In this document: positions 9,402 through 19,559 of the stretch, piece by piece
Numbering within the stretch: the first letter of the stretch is position 1
Layout of the letters: every line of letters begins with the position of its first letter
Source: Rhizobium ecuadorense
GTDB lineage: Bacteria > Pseudomonadota > Alphaproteobacteria > Rhizobiales > Rhizobiaceae
Direction: 5' to 3'
Length of the DNA: 64,000 nt
NCBI RefSeq assembly: GCF_001187535.1
Contig: NZ_LFIO01000023.1
Span: 124,001 to 188,000, forward strand
The notes under the pieces: model-generated
Told to the model about the DNA's origin: nothing
What the model saw: the letters and a program-made list of their open reading frames with translations, nothing else
Databases searched by the model: none
Made by a program: the position numbers and the translations under genes

Positions 9402-10470
9402 TGGCGCCGGCCTTGAACAGGCTGCCGGTCGGCGTCTTCAGGAACATCTCCAGCGGAATATGCTCCTGGTGCAGGAAGCCGGTGGCCGGCAGCAGGCCGT
9501 CGCGGACCATTTCGATGACGGCAACGACGGAGGCCGAGGTCGTCCAGGCGATCGCCGTGCGGCGTGCGCCGGCAATCTCGATCGGGTAATAGGCGCGCAC
9601 GAACTCCTTGCGGCGCAGGCTGCCATTCTCCGTGCCCTCGGCGGCGACATGGACATAGACGACATCGTCTTCAACAGGCGGCTTGGCGTTGGTCAGGATC
9701 TCGCCGGCGAGCTTGCGCTTGTCGCGCATCAAAAGCTCGTGGAAGAAGAAGTTCATCAGCTCCATATGGCCGGGATAACGCATGGTCTTGTAATCGAGAT
9801 TGTCGATCTTGCCGAGCATGGTGTCGCACATGGTGCCGAGGCCGCCCGAGGTAGTGAAGGCTTCGAGCTTGACGCCGCCGACATAGACGGTCTCGTGCCA
9901 TTCCATCGGCGAGACGAGCTTGCGCACCCCACCCTCGATGACCTCGCAATCGTTCAGATATTCGTTGACGACACCTTCAGGCGACCAGTTGAAGGCATAG
10001 CCCAGAAGGCCGGTCGGATGCTGCGGCAGGGCGCCGACGCGCATGCGGATCGAACGACAGCGCTCGAAGCCATCGGCAAGGCTTGACCCGACGATGCCGA
10101 CGAAACCCGGTGCCAGGCCGCATTGCGGCGCCATCAGGCCGCGGGCGGTCTTTGACAGTTCGATGATGAAATTGGTGGTGGGAACATCTTCGGTCAGGTC
10201 GAAATAATGAATGCCGGCGAGATGGGCGGCACGCGCCAATTCGATGTTCAGATGGTAGGGAAGGCAGGAAAGCACCGCCTCGACATTCGACAGCAGCTCG
10301 CCGACCACTTGGACGTCGGCAATATCGCCGGCGCGGCACTTGAAGGGAACGTCGCTCAGCGGCAGTTGCGCATCGACGCCGATGACCTCGAAACCGCCCT
10401 CATGCAAAAGCGTGGCCGCCAGCCGTCCGACCTTGCCGAGGCCGAGAACGGCGATCTTTCTAAAACTCAT
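9358..10470 (-). CDS. Saccharopine dehydrogenase-family protein
   Basis: NAD(P)-binding protein of the saccharopine dehydrogenase/reductase type, 370 residues. The N-terminus has the dinucleotide-binding motif VLGLGKVGRLAATLL; the middle (GLAPGFVGIVGSSLADG, VYVGGVKLEAFTTSGGLGTM) matches the family's catalytic half. Exact substrate is uncertain (lysine or a related amino acid is a guess). It stands alone, convergent with hemW. Its last dozen residues and stop lie in a palindromic repeat that continues beyond the gene, so the natural C-terminus may have been replaced. Confidence 0.85.
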   Translation of the reverse strand: MSFRKIAVLGLGKVGRLAATLLHEGGFEVIGVDAQLPLSDVPFKCRAGDIADVQVVGELLSNVEAVLSCLPYHLNIELARAAHLAGIHYFDLTEDVPTTNFIIELSKTARGLMAPQCGLAPGFVGIVGSSLADGFERCRSIRMRVGALPQHPTGLLGYAFNWSPEGVVNEYLNDCEVIEGGVRKLVSPMEWHETVYVGGVKLEAFTTSGGLGTMCDTMLGKIDNLDYKTMRYPGHMELMNFFFHELLMRDKRKLAGEILTNAKPPVEDDVVYVHVAAEGTENGSLRRKEFVRAYYPIEIAGARRTAIAWTTSASVVAVIEMVRDGLLPATGFLHQEHIPLEMFLKTPTGSLFKAGATTAPRASSDAQRTL

Positions 10471-10579
10471 CCATTATCCTCCCATGCGCCCTCTTCGGCG
10501 CTTCAGTCTTTGTCCGACGCACGCCGCTCCAAATCGGACATGCACGGGATGGCCGGAGGTATAGAATAAAAAGCTCATA

Positions 10580-10610
10580 AAGCAAAACGGCCGGAATCGC
10601 TTCCAGCCGT
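10580..10610 (-). terminator. Rho-independent terminator of dnaA
   Basis: Read on the minus strand: ACGGCTGGAA-GCGA-TTCCGGCCGT followed by TTTTGCTTT. The stem is 10 bp with one G-T pair and a GNRA tetraloop. It begins 25 bases past the dnaA stop. Confidence 0.88.
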
Positions 10611-10634
10611 CAAAACCTTCCGAAAATCGGGTGG

Positions 10635-12185
10635 TTATTCGTTGATCAGCCGCTTCAGAAGCTCGACTTCGTGCGACAGCTTGGTGTCTCCGGAAATCAG
10701 CTCTTCGATCTTGCGCACGGCGTGCAGCACGGTCGTGTGATCGCGCCCGCCGAAACGGCGGCCAATCTCGGGGAAGGAGCGCGGCGTCAGCGTCTTCGAC
10801 AGATACATGGCGATCTGGCGCGGCTTGACGATGACGCGGGTGCGGCGGTTCGAGACCAGTTCCTGGCGCGAGACGTTATAGTGCCTGGCGACGATGCGCT
10901 GGATATCCTCGATGCGCACGCGGCGAGGTTCGCCGGAGCCGACCAGATGGGCAAGCAGTTCGTCGACGCGCTCGATCGACAGGTTCGGTTCGAAGGAGCG
11001 CCGGAAGACCAGCTGGTTGAATGCGCCTTCCAGTTCGCGGCCGCTGGCCGTGATGTTGCGGGCGACGTGCTGCAGCAGGTCGGCCGGAATTTCGAGCGAT
11101 GGATCTTCGAGCCGGGCTGCCGCAAGGCGGCGCTTGAGGATTTCGAGACGCATCTCATAATCCGGCGCGTCGAATTCGATCGCCACGCCGCCCTGCAGGC
11201 GCGACCGGACGCGAGGATCGAGCGATTCCAGCTCCCAGGGGGCGCGATCGGCGGCGACGACCACCTGCTTGGCGCTGTCGAGCAGCATGTTGAGGAGATG
11301 GCAGAATTCATGCTGGATCATCTTGCCCTGCAGGAACTGCATGTCGTCGATGATCAAGAGATCGATGTTGCGCAGCGAATCCTTCAGCGTCAGCGCGTCA
11401 TTGTCGCGGATCGCCGTGGCGAAGCGCCACATGAAATATTCGGCCGTGAGATAGACGACGCGCAGTGCCCGCGGGTTCTGCACCGCCGCATTGGCGATTG
11501 CCTGCAGCAGGTGGGTCTTGCCGAGGCCGACCGCCGAATGGATGAACAGCGGATTGAAGCGCACTGCGCCGGAACCGGCTTCGGCGATCGTCTTCGCAGC
11601 CGCAAGCGCAACACGGTTCGAGCTGCCTTCGACGAAGGTGTCGAAGGTGAAGCGGCTGTCGAGCGGCGAACCGAAGAGCGGCGAGCCAAAGCTTGCGGGC
11701 CTTGCCGCAGCCACTGAGGAAACCGCCTGCTGGACGGCCTGGCCGGCCGGCTGGGCGCTTGCCGGGCGGCGCGCCTGGGGGGCAACGACCGGCTCGGGCT
11801 GGACCGCCTCATCGAGCGCCTTCGTGCCGCTGCGGGTCGCCGTGCGCACCAGGACTTCGATCTTCAGAATTTCCGGATCTTCGGCCTGGAACAGACCGGT
11901 GATGAGATCGAGATAACGATTGTTGATCCACGACTTCAGGAAGGTGGTCGGAACCGACAGGCGAACCACGCTCTTCGAGACCGAATGCAACTTCAGCCGG
12001 GCGAACCAGCTGGCATAGACGTCCGGACCGACCTGGGCCTTCAAGCGCGCGCTGACGCGCTCAAACAAGATGCCGTGCTTCATTTCCGCCTTTGCTTCTC
12101 CCACTTCGAGGCGAATGGAGCCAAACGCCTGCGGTGCCACATCCCCATTGTCGAGCCCGCCCGTCGTCATCGTATTCATCTGCAT
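10635..12185 (-). CDS. dnaA: Chromosomal replication initiator DnaA
   Basis: Binds origin DnaA boxes and melts DNA in its ATP form. The 516-residue protein has domain I near residues 36-110 ([20 protein letters not shown]), an A/Q/P-rich linker with a tandem FGSPL repeat at 166-175, an AAA+ domain with Walker A ending VGLGKTH at 219-225 and Walker B LLIIDD at 276-281, and the DNA-binding signature [18 protein letters not shown] near the end. The first P-loop position is Ser rather than the usual Gly. I choose the ATG at 12185, four bases after AGGCGG; upstream and downstream ATGs are possible. It has its own terminator. Confidence 0.97.
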   Translation of the reverse strand: MQMNTMTTGGLDNGDVAPQAFGSIRLEVGEAKAEMKHGILFERVSARLKAQVGPDVYASWFARLKLHSVSKSVVRLSVPTTFLKSWINNRYLDLITGLFQAEDPEILKIEVLVRTATRSGTKALDEAVQPEPVVAPQARRPASAQPAGQAVQQAVSSVAAARPASFGSPLFGSPLDSRFTFDTFVEGSSNRVALAAAKTIAEAGSGAVRFNPLFIHSAVGLGKTHLLQAIANAAVQNPRALRVVYLTAEYFMWRFATAIRDNDALTLKDSLRNIDLLIIDDMQFLQGKMIQHEFCHLLNMLLDSAKQVVVAADRAPWELESLDPRVRSRLQGGVAIEFDAPDYEMRLEILKRRLAAARLEDPSLEIPADLLQHVARNITASGRELEGAFNQLVFRRSFEPNLSIERVDELLAHLVGSGEPRRVRIEDIQRIVARHYNVSRQELVSNRRTRVIVKPRQIAMYLSKTLTPRSFPEIGRRFGGRDHTTVLHAVRKIEELISGDTKLSHEVELLKRLINE

Positions 12186-13041
12186 AATGCCGCCTTTCAA
12201 TTCCACCGGGCGGCTTCCGCTAAAATAGCCGCCCGATTATTCCCCGCTTTGGCGAGCTGACGGCATCCTCATGAAGCCGCTTACCTGCCGGTTCACTCAA
12301 ACACTGCCCCCGAAGGGACCGGCGCAGAATTCCGTTGCAGGAACCGCATTCATGCGGCAACCTTCATCGGCTTTCCGTGCCAGGCTGGCGGTCGATCCTC
12401 GTTTTCGACCGATCAGCCCGAACGCAATATCACTTTACCTTCTCCGGCAGCCTCGCGTTAAACGTGTGACCACCGAAGACACAAAACATCCCTGCCCGTA
12501 ACAGCCACGTTACGGCCCAAATCCGTCAAGTGCTTGAAAAAACGGAAGCGCAAGGCTCCGTAACAAATGGCACAAACTTATCGCCCTGCCGACGTGGCAG
12601 TTAAGACCGAGCCTCTGCAGGTGATGTCCGCGCCCTTTGTTGGAAGCCATTTAGGCAGGATCAAATGGCAATATCAACGATGAATTTTACGCAAAATTAA
12701 GAAGCGGGCATTGACTCCGCCGGCCGTTTTCGGGCGTCACACCAGCGTCAAAAAAGAATCGCTTTTGAATCAAGGAGATTCCCCGTTCGGGCTATTTTGA
12801 CACGCATGGAAAGAAAAAAAATAAAAATCTGCTTGACTCCCCCCTGCTCCCGGAAGCTCGGGGCAGAGTCGCGTGGCGTCAAAGCATCCTTGCGCAACTA
12901 TTTGTTTTTAAACAGTTTTTCCTGTCATGGCATTGACACGAAACAGTCGCAGGATTAACCATAGAAGGGCTGATCGGCGGAATCGAAAAAGCCCGGTAAA
13001 ATTACCGGGCTAATCATAAAGATGAAGACGTTAACGGAAGA
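12186..13041. promoter_or_regulatory. Long dnaA upstream region with a cluster of GANTC sites
   Basis: This 850-base gap has no gene I can support. It contains seven GANTC sites within 12713-12984 (starts at 12713, 12756, 12767, 12777, 12835, 12866 and 12980), three of them inside 26 bases. GANTC is the target of the cell-cycle methyltransferase CcrM in this group, and dnaA transcription is methylation-sensitive in Caulobacter. It also holds A/T-rich tracts near 12810-12830 and the rpsT terminator. No TTATNCACA DnaA box is present, so it does not look like oriC. Confidence 0.6.
12986..13011 (-). terminator. Rho-independent terminator of rpsT
   Basis: On the minus strand AGCCCGGTAA-TT-TTACCGGGCT is followed by TTTTT: a perfect stem of about ten base pairs plus U-tract, 30 bases after the rpsT stop. 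Confidence 0.93.
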
Positions 13042-13320
13042 TTACGCGGTCGCGGTGACCGAAAGAGCCTTCACACGAGCGGCCAGGCGCGAGACCTTGC
13101 GCGATGCCGTGTTGGCGTGCAGCACGCCCTTGCTGGCGGCGCGGGCAAGCTCGGGCTGAGCGGCCAGGAAAGCTTCCTTCGCCTTGGCGGCGTCACCGGA
13201 TGCGATGGCCTCTTCGACCTGGCGAACGAAAGTACGAACGCGCGAGCGACGAGCCTTATTGACGTCGGTACGGCGGGCGATCTTGCGGGTCGCTTTTTTC
13301 GCCGAAGTTGTATTGGCCAT
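13042..13320 (-). CDS. rpsT: 30S ribosomal protein S20
   Basis: Primary 16S rRNA-binding protein of the small subunit body. A 92-residue, very basic protein beginning [17 protein letters not shown] and rich in Ala, Lys and Arg, as expected of S20. I use the ATG at 13320 because homology begins there and GAGAGG lies upstream; a longer frame exists. The rpsT-dnaA order is conserved in rhizobia. Confidence 0.96.
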   Translation of the reverse strand: MANTTSAKKATRKIARRTDVNKARRSRVRTFVRQVEEAIASGDAAKAKEAFLAAQPELARAASKGVLHANTASRKVSRLAARVKALSVTATA

Positions 13321-13511
13321 GGATGCCTCTCTCAAGAATTCGAACAAACTCCGCCATTACCGCGGGCCCTGCGGCCACAGAATCCAGCAATGCGGGAGCA
13401 ATCGCGGAAAACCAAACCGGCTTTCCGAACCGTGGGCGGGCATATAACTCTAAAGCCGGCCCACGTCAACGCGGATTTTCAAGCTTTGCCATGACAAGCG
13501 GCTAAAAGCGT

Positions 13512-14285
13512 TCAACGGTGCTTAAAAGCCGGTTTGCGCTTCTCGACGAAGGCCGCCATGCCCTCCTTCTGGTCATCAGTGGCAAAGAGACTGTGAAACA
13601 GCCGGCGTTCGAAGCGGAGCCCTTCCTCCAGTGTCGTCTCGAAGGCGCGGTTGACCGCCTCCTTGGCCATCATCACCGAAGGCTGCGAGAGCGAGGCGAT
13701 CTTTTCGGCCGCGGCGAGAGCCTCCTCGAGCAGACGCTCGGGCGCCACCACACGCGATACGAGTCCCGACCGCTCCGCCTCGGCGGCATCCATCATCCGG
13801 CCGGTCAGGATGAGATCCATCGCCTTCGCCTTGCCGACGGCGCGCGTCAGCCGCTGCGAGCCGCCCATGCCGGGAATGACGCCGAGGGTGATTTCCGGCT
13901 GGCCGAACTTCGCCGTCTCCGAGGCGATGATGAAATCGCACATCATGGCGAGCTCGCAGCCGCCGCCGAGCGCAAAGCCGTTGACGGCGGCGATCACCGG
14001 CTTGCGGGCCTTGGCGACCTCGTCCCAGCCGCTGATGAAATCGCTCTTATAGATATCGGCGAACTCCAGCGGCTGCATCTCCTTGATATCGGCGCCGGCG
14101 GCAAAGGCGCGCTCGGAACCGGTGATGACGATGGCGCCGACCGCCTCGTCGGCATGGAAGGCGGCATAGGCCTCCTTCAATTCCTTCAGGACGGTGGAAT
14201 TCAGGGCGTTCAGCGCCTGCGGGCGGTTCAGCGTGACGAGGCCGACATTGCCTCGGGTTTCGACGATCAGGGTCTCATAGGCCAT
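13512..14285 (-). CDS. Enoyl-CoA hydratase
   Basis: Crotonase-fold enzyme that hydrates trans-2-enoyl-CoA in beta-oxidation. The 257-residue protein has the oxyanion-hole segment [11 protein letters not shown] near residue 60, [20 protein letters not shown] near 100 and [19 protein letters not shown] near 130, which carry both catalytic glutamates. The start [20 protein letters not shown] is where homology begins. It is 20 bases downstream of mutM on the same strand; this pairing is typical of rhizobia. Confidence 0.93.
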   Translation of the reverse strand: MAYETLIVETRGNVGLVTLNRPQALNALNSTVLKELKEAYAAFHADEAVGAIVITGSERAFAAGADIKEMQPLEFADIYKSDFISGWDEVAKARKPVIAAVNGFALGGGCELAMMCDFIIASETAKFGQPEITLGVIPGMGGSQRLTRAVGKAKAMDLILTGRMMDAAEAERSGLVSRVVAPERLLEEALAAAEKIASLSQPSVMMAKEAVNRAFETTLEEGLRFERRLFHSLFATDDQKEGMAAFVEKRKPAFKHR

Positions 14286-14305
14286 GCTGGTCTCCCGGTT
14301 CTCTC

Positions 14306-15196
14306 TTATTTCTGGCAGGCGGCGCAATAGAAGGTGGAGCGGCCCGCCTGGACGATACGGGCGACCGTACCGCCGCAGCCGGGCGTGCGGCAAGCCTGAC
14401 CTTCGCGATCATAGACAGAGAAGGAGTGCTGGAAATAGCCGAGCGATCCGTCCGTCTGGATATGATCGCGCAGCGACGATCCGCCGGCGGCGATCGCATC
14501 GGCGATGACGTCGCGGATCGAGGCGACGAGCAGGTCCAGCTGCTGCTTCGGCCGGCCGCCTGCCGTCACCAGCGTACCGGCGGCGCGGACAGGCGAAAGA
14601 TGCGCGCGCCACAGCGCCTCGCAGACATATATATTGCCGAGACCGGCAATGTTCTTCTGGTCGAGCAGCGCACTCTTCAAAGGCTGCGCCTTGTCGCGGA
14701 AGCGCTCGGCGAGATAGGCGGCGCCAAGCTCGTTTCCGGTCGGCTCCGGGCCGAGGTCGCGGAAGAAGGGATGGGCGGCGAGATCGGCGCGCTCCACCAT
14801 ATCCATGAAGCCGAAACGGCGCGGGTCGTTATAGACGACGCGGCAGGAGCCGCCCGGAGCGTCGAGGTGAAAGACGACGTGATCGTGCTTCTCGTCCTTC
14901 GAACGGGCATGATGAAATTCGCCCGGTGTCCCGGAGGCGACGCCCTCCTCGATGCGAAAAGAGCCGGACATGCCGAGATGGGAAATCAGCGTGTTGCCGT
15001 CGTCGAGATCGACCAGCAGATATTTGGCGCGGCGCCCAAGCCCGACGATGGTGCGGCCGGAAACCCTGTCGGCGAAAGCCTCGGGAAAGGGAAAGCGCAG
15101 ATCGCCGCGGCGCAACTCCAGCCTGGCGACGCGAGCCCCCTCCATCGCCGGCGCCAGGCCGCGTTTTACCGTTTCGACTTCTGGCAATTCCGGCAT
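14306..15196 (-). CDS. mutM: Formamidopyrimidine-DNA glycosylase MutM
   Basis: Removes 8-oxoguanine and formamidopyrimidines from DNA and nicks the abasic site. The 296-residue product begins [14 protein letters not shown], so Pro2 and Glu3, the catalytic residues, are present once the initiator is removed. The helix-two-turn-helix DNA-binding region lies near 150-220 ([20 protein letters not shown]) and a C-terminal zinc finger ends in [12 protein letters not shown]. The frame is open ten codons upstream, but the catalytic Pro2 fixes the start at 15196. Confidence 0.96.
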   Translation of the reverse strand: MPELPEVETVKRGLAPAMEGARVARLELRRGDLRFPFPEAFADRVSGRTIVGLGRRAKYLLVDLDDGNTLISHLGMSGSFRIEEGVASGTPGEFHHARSKDEKHDHVVFHLDAPGGSCRVVYNDPRRFGFMDMVERADLAAHPFFRDLGPEPTGNELGAAYLAERFRDKAQPLKSALLDQKNIAGLGNIYVCEALWRAHLSPVRAAGTLVTAGGRPKQQLDLLVASIRDVIADAIAAGGSSLRDHIQTDGSLGYFQHSFSVYDREGQACRTPGCGGTVARIVQAGRSTFYCAACQK

Positions 15197-15345
15197 CTTA
15201 ACCCATCTGTATCTAACGTGTTTCAACCGAGGACGATGTGCGCTATAGCGCCAGTGGTCCGCGGAAAGCGCGGCCCAGTGATAACGTCGCGCGCGGTCTT
15301 TCGCTATGGCCTGCGCGGCTGAATATCAAGGAACGGAGCAGTCTG

Positions 15346-16122
15346 ATGTCAGAAAGCCGCACTTCCGCCGATGGCGGCATGGAGACCTCCTACGGCTTCC
15401 GCGAGGTGTCTGACGGCGAGAAGCAGGGCCTCGTCAACCAGGTGTTCCACAAGGTCGCCAAACGCTACGACATTATGAACGACGTCATGTCGATGGGCAT
15501 GCACCGCGCCTGGAAGGATGCGATGATTTCGGCGCTGAACCCGCGCAAGGAGCCGGGCTACAAGGTGCTCGACGTTGCCGGCGGCACCGGCGACATCGCC
15601 TTCCGCATCGTCGAGGCTTCGGGCCGGCAGGCGCATGCGACCGTGCTCGATATCAACGGCTCGATGCTCGGCGTCGGCGCCGAGCGGGCGGAAAAGAAGA
15701 AGCTTTCCGGCAATCTCACCTTCGTCGAGGCGAATGCCGAGGAACTGCCCTTCGAGGCTGCCAGCTTCGACGCCTATACGATCGCCTTCGGCATCCGCAA
15801 CGTGCCGCGGATCGATGTCGCACTGTCGGAGGCCTATCGCGTCCTGAAGCGCGGCGGCCGGCTGCTGGTGCTCGAATTTTCCGAAGTCGACATGCCGCTG
15901 CTCGACAAGATCTATGACGCCTGGTCGTTCAATGCCATTCCGCAATTCGGCAAGGCGATCACCGGCGATGCCGAACCCTACCAGTATCTGGTGGAATCGA
16001 TCCGCAAATTCCCGAACCAGGAGAATTTCGCGGCGATGATCCGCCAGGCCGGCTTTTCACGCGTCAGCTACACCAATTATACCGGCGGCATCGCCTCGCT
16101 GCATTCCGGCTGGAAGCTCTGA
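15346..16122 (+). CDS. ubiE: Ubiquinone/menaquinone biosynthesis C-methyltransferase UbiE
   Basis: SAM-dependent C-methyltransferase of ubiquinone synthesis. The 258-residue protein has the signature [18 protein letters not shown] near residue 43, the SAM site [14 protein letters not shown] near 75 and [10 protein letters not shown] near 148. I start at the ATG at 15346, preceded by AAGGAACGGAG; homology begins a few residues later. It is divergent from mutM and followed by ubiB after 51 bases, an arrangement common to rhizobia. Confidence 0.95.
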   Translation: MSESRTSADGGMETSYGFREVSDGEKQGLVNQVFHKVAKRYDIMNDVMSMGMHRAWKDAMISALNPRKEPGYKVLDVAGGTGDIAFRIVEASGRQAHATVLDINGSMLGVGAERAEKKKLSGNLTFVEANAEELPFEAASFDAYTIAFGIRNVPRIDVALSEAYRVLKRGGRLLVLEFSEVDMPLLDKIYDAWSFNAIPQFGKAITGDAEPYQYLVESIRKFPNQENFAAMIRQAGFSRVSYTNYTGGIASLHSGWKL

Positions 16123-16173
16123 GGGAATGAGGGAAGAAAAAGAGACAAACCTCCCTCGGCGGGGCACTGTGGC

Positions 16174-17748
16174 ATGAGCACTTTCGGGGCCTATTTCCGC
16201 CTTTGGCGCGTCGGCTGGGTGCTCGTGCGCGAAGGCGTCGTCTCGGCTCTGCCGTCCGAAGGGCTGCCGCCTCCGGTGGCGCTCGCCAAATCCTTCGTCA
16301 CGATCTTCGAGCGCAGCAAGGCGCGGCACCAGAAGCGCAGCGACCGGTTGGCGCAAGCCGTCGAGCGACTCGGCCCCTCCTATGTGAAAATCGGCCAGTT
16401 CCTGGCGACACGGCCGGATGTCGTCGGCGTCGAATTCGCCAACGACCTGTCGCAGTTGCAGGACCGGATGGCCTTCTTTCCCTCGGCTGCCGCCAAGGCC
16501 AATATCGAAGGCTCGCTCGGGCGGCCGATCGGCGAACTCTATGCGAGCTTCGACGAGCCAATCGCCGCGGCCTCGATCGCCCAGGTGCATCCGGCCGAGG
16601 TCGAAACATCGGAAGGCCGCAAGAAGGTCGCCGTCAAGATCGTGCGGCCGGGCGTGCGCCAGCGTTTTGCCCATGACATCGAGGCGATGTATCTCGTCGC
16701 CCATATGCAGGAGCGCTTCCTGCCTTCGAGCCGGCGGCTGCGGCCGGTCGAGGTGACGAAGACGCTGGAACAGACGACGAAGATGGAGATGGATCTTCGC
16801 CTGGAGGCGGCCGCTCTTTCCGAGATCGCCGAGAATACCGAGAGAGATCCCGGCTTCCGCGTGCCGAAGGTCGACTGGGAGCGAACGGGGCGCGACGTCA
16901 TCACCATGGAATGGATCGACGGCACGCGCATGTCCGACGTCGAGGGGCTGCGCGCGGCCGGCCACGATCTCAACCTGCTTGCCGATACGCTGATCCAGTC
17001 CTTCCTGCGCCATACGCTGCGCGACGGCTTCTTCCATGCCGACATGCATCCGGGCAACCTCTTCGTCGATGCGGGTGGCATGATCGTCGCCGTCGACATG
17101 GGCATTGTCGGGCGGCTCGGCAAAAAGGAACGGCGGTTCCTAGCCGAAATCCTCTATGGTTTTATCACCCGCGACTATATCCGCGTCGCCGAGGTGCATT
17201 TCGAGGCCGGCTATGTGCCTGGCCACCACAATGTCGAGAGCTTCGCCCAGGCGATCCGGGCGATCGGCGAGCCGATCCATGGGCAGCCGGCCGAAACGAT
17301 TTCGATGGGCAAGCTCTTGACGCTGCTTTTCGAAGTGACCGAACTCTTCGACATGGCGACGCGGCCGGAGCTGGTGATGCTGCAGAAGACCATGGTCGTG
17401 GTCGAAGGCGTGTCGCGCATGCTCAATCCGCGCTTCAACATGTGGAAGGCTTCCGAGCCCGTCGTCGGCGACTGGATCCGCACCAATCTCGGGCCGAAGC
17501 GGATCGCCACCGATCTCAAAGATGGGCTGAAGGCGGCGGTGAAGCTTGCCGAAGCCGTGCCGGAAATCGCGGCGAAGACCGAAAAATTCCATCACCAGCT
17601 TCTGCATATGAGCGAACACGGCTTACGGTTCGACGAACAGACGGCGGAGGCGATCGGCAAGGCCGAGGCGCGGCATAACCGCTCGGCCAGGATCGCGCTT
17701 TGGGTCATCGCATTGACGCTTCTCTATATTGCCTGGATGGTGAGCTGA
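16174..17748 (+). CDS. ubiB: ABC1/UbiB-family kinase-like protein of ubiquinone synthesis
   Basis: Atypical membrane-associated kinase/ATPase needed for ubiquinone synthesis. The 524-residue protein has the UbiB-specific KIGQF motif (GPSYVKIGQFLATRPDVV near residue 68), the alanine-rich ATP loop AAASIAQVH near 132, the catalytic-loop HADMHPGNLFVDAGG near 288 and VDMG metal site, and one or two hydrophobic C-terminal helices (ARIALWVIALTLLYIAWMV). It follows ubiE closely and ends before a palindromic repeat. Confidence 0.94.
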   Translation: MSTFGAYFRLWRVGWVLVREGVVSALPSEGLPPPVALAKSFVTIFERSKARHQKRSDRLAQAVERLGPSYVKIGQFLATRPDVVGVEFANDLSQLQDRMAFFPSAAAKANIEGSLGRPIGELYASFDEPIAAASIAQVHPAEVETSEGRKKVAVKIVRPGVRQRFAHDIEAMYLVAHMQERFLPSSRRLRPVEVTKTLEQTTKMEMDLRLEAAALSEIAENTERDPGFRVPKVDWERTGRDVITMEWIDGTRMSDVEGLRAAGHDLNLLADTLIQSFLRHTLRDGFFHADMHPGNLFVDAGGMIVAVDMGIVGRLGKKERRFLAEILYGFITRDYIRVAEVHFEAGYVPGHHNVESFAQAIRAIGEPIHGQPAETISMGKLLTLLFEVTELFDMATRPELVMLQKTMVVVEGVSRMLNPRFNMWKASEPVVGDWIRTNLGPKRIATDLKDGLKAAVKLAEAVPEIAAKTEKFHHQLLHMSEHGLRFDEQTAEAIGKAEARHNRSARIALWVIALTLLYIAWMVS

Positions 17749-17822
17749 TCCGTCGGTAAAAACATGCTGTGTTCGGCATTTGGGATATCCCATGTGACGG
17801 AGGGCTCGCTTAGTCTCGCCGT

Positions 17823-17936
17823 TAGAGCATGATGCCGAAAAGTGTAAGCGGTTTCGGGCGACATCATGCTCTAACTCTTTAATTTAGAACAGGATTCAGG
17901 TTTTCTGCCGGACCGGCCTAAAATCATCCTGTTCTA
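17823..17936 (+). repeat. Two-palindrome intergenic repeat (RIME-like), copy 1
   Basis: Consists of two palindromic modules: AGAGCATGATG...CATCATGCTCT and AGAACAGGAT...ATCCTGTTCT, joined by AACTCTTTAAT. Copy 2 at 27236-27349 is the same element in the opposite orientation, differing at only a handful of positions. The structure and size (about 114 bases) match the rhizobial intergenic mosaic elements; that name is inferred. It lies directly upstream of the ergothionase-like gene. Confidence 0.88.
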
Positions 17937-17949
17937 GGAGATATGGCAC

Positions 17950-19536
17950 ATGCAGCACGAACGCCTTGGCATCGAACTTTCCGGACGGCCGCTCGGTTTT
18001 GCCGAGATGGCGGCGATCGGTGCGGGCAAGGCGACGATATCGGCTTCGGCGACCGGCATGGCCCGCATCGCCATTGCCCGGGAGATCGTCGAGGATGCGA
18101 TTGCTTCAGGCATGCCGGTCTACGGCTCGACAACAGGCGTCGGCGCCATGAAGGATGTGGAGTGGTCGGCCGACGAACTCGACACCTTCAACCTCGGCCT
18201 GGTGCGCGCCCATCATTTCGGCACCGGCACGCCCTTTTCCTGCAATGTCGTGCGCAACGCAATGGCGATCCGCGTCAATACGGCGTTAACCGGCCAGGTC
18301 GGCTGCACGCCGGAGCTGATCGAAGCCTATATCACCATGCTGGAAGCCGATCTGATCCCGGTCGTGCGGCGCACCGGCTCGATCGGCTGCGCCGATATCG
18401 GCCTGATGGGGCAGATCGGCGCGGTGCTGACCGGCGTCGGCGAAGCGGTCTATCGCGGCAAGCGGATGCAGGCGGCCGACGCCTTCCGGGCGGCCGGACT
18501 GGAGCCGGTGCGGATGGCGCCGCGCGACAGCCTCGCCTCGCTCAGCATCAATGCGGTGAGCTTTGCCGCGGCTGCGGAAACGACGCGCAATGCCGCCGCC
18601 TCGATCCGCATCCTGCTGGCGACGGCGATGATGGCGGCCGGCGCGCTCGGCGCGTCCCGCGATCCCTGGAAGGCCGTCCGCCATGTCGGCACGGCGCGCG
18701 AGGCGCTGATCGGCGCCTGGCTCTGCAACGCCTCCGACGACTGGAACTGGCCCGTCGCGACGCATGTGCAGGATCCGCTCAGCCTGCGCATGATCGCCCA
18801 GGTATTCGGCGCGGTCATCGAAAACCTGCTGTCGACAGGCCATAAAATCCTTGCCGCCACCGGGCGTTCGGACGACAATCCCGTCGTGGTCGAAGGCCGG
18901 GTGATGACCTCGGGCGGCTCGCTGCCGCTCGATGTGACGATCCTGCTCGAATCGGCCGCACTCTGCATGGCGCATGCGGCGCGCAACGCCTTCAACCGCT
19001 GCGTCATTCTCGGCAATGGCCAGCGGCGCGACCTGCCGGTCAATCTCGTGCCGCCAGGGCGGATCGCCACCGGTTTCGGGCCGATCATCAAGCTTGCCGG
19101 CGAGATTTTTTCGCGCGTGCTGTCGATGTCCAATCCGGTGTCGGCGCAGTCGCTGGTGGTGGCCGCCGGGCTGGAGGACGAGGCGGCCTTCCTGCCGCTG
19201 GTCATCGAGCGCTTCGAGCGCCAGATGCAGGCGCTGAAGCGTCTGGCAGCGCTGGAGGCGCTGCTGTCGGCCCAGGCGATCGACATTCTCGGCGACGAAC
19301 CGAAGGGCGTCGCCGCCATGCTTTACGACGTCGTGCGCAAACATGCGGATTTCTATATCGTGGACAGGCCGCTTTCGGCCGAGGTGGAGGCAATCGAGGA
19401 GGAGCTCGGCTCGGACGACTTCCTCTCGAGGCTGACCGAGCAGGTTCCGATCGCCTCCTTCGACGATTTCTTTGCGCTCGGATCACTGGAGCATATCGAG
19501 GAGCGCCTGGCCCACCACGAGGCGCAGGCACTCTGA
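17950..19536 (+). CDS. HAL/PAL-fold lyase without MIO, probable ergothionase
   Basis: A 528-residue member of the histidine/phenylalanine ammonia-lyase fold, full length and collinear with HutH: YGSTTGVG near residue 57, QDPLSLRMIAQVFG near 276, then DDNPVV near 315. The cofactor-forming triad is gone: where HutH has GSVGASGDL, this has GSIGCADIG, so Ala-Ser-Gly becomes Cys147-Ala148-Asp149 and no MIO can form. Ergothionase, which eliminates trimethylamine (a good leaving group) from ergothioneine, is the known MIO-free branch. With the urocanase-like, DUF917, hydantoinase and carbamoylase genes downstream, ergothionase is the best call; not proven. Confidence 0.78.
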   Translation: MQHERLGIELSGRPLGFAEMAAIGAGKATISASATGMARIAIAREIVEDAIASGMPVYGSTTGVGAMKDVEWSADELDTFNLGLVRAHHFGTGTPFSCNVVRNAMAIRVNTALTGQVGCTPELIEAYITMLEADLIPVVRRTGSIGCADIGLMGQIGAVLTGVGEAVYRGKRMQAADAFRAAGLEPVRMAPRDSLASLSINAVSFAAAAETTRNAAASIRILLATAMMAAGALGASRDPWKAVRHVGTAREALIGAWLCNASDDWNWPVATHVQDPLSLRMIAQVFGAVIENLLSTGHKILAATGRSDDNPVVVEGRVMTSGGSLPLDVTILLESAALCMAHAARNAFNRCVILGNGQRRDLPVNLVPPGRIATGFGPIIKLAGEIFSRVLSMSNPVSAQSLVVAAGLEDEAAFLPLVIERFERQMQALKRLAALEALLSAQAIDILGDEPKGVAAMLYDVVRKHADFYIVDRPLSAEVEAIEEELGSDDFLSRLTEQVPIASFDDFFALGSLEHIEERLAHHEAQAL

Positions 19537-19559
19537 TCTCAGCCTGGGGAGGAAGCGTG

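Noticed and set aside
12186..13041. Chromosomal origin (oriC) next to dnaA
   Set aside because: No TTATNCACA-type DnaA boxes or AT-rich unwinding element with box cluster; in rhizobia the origin lies near hemE.
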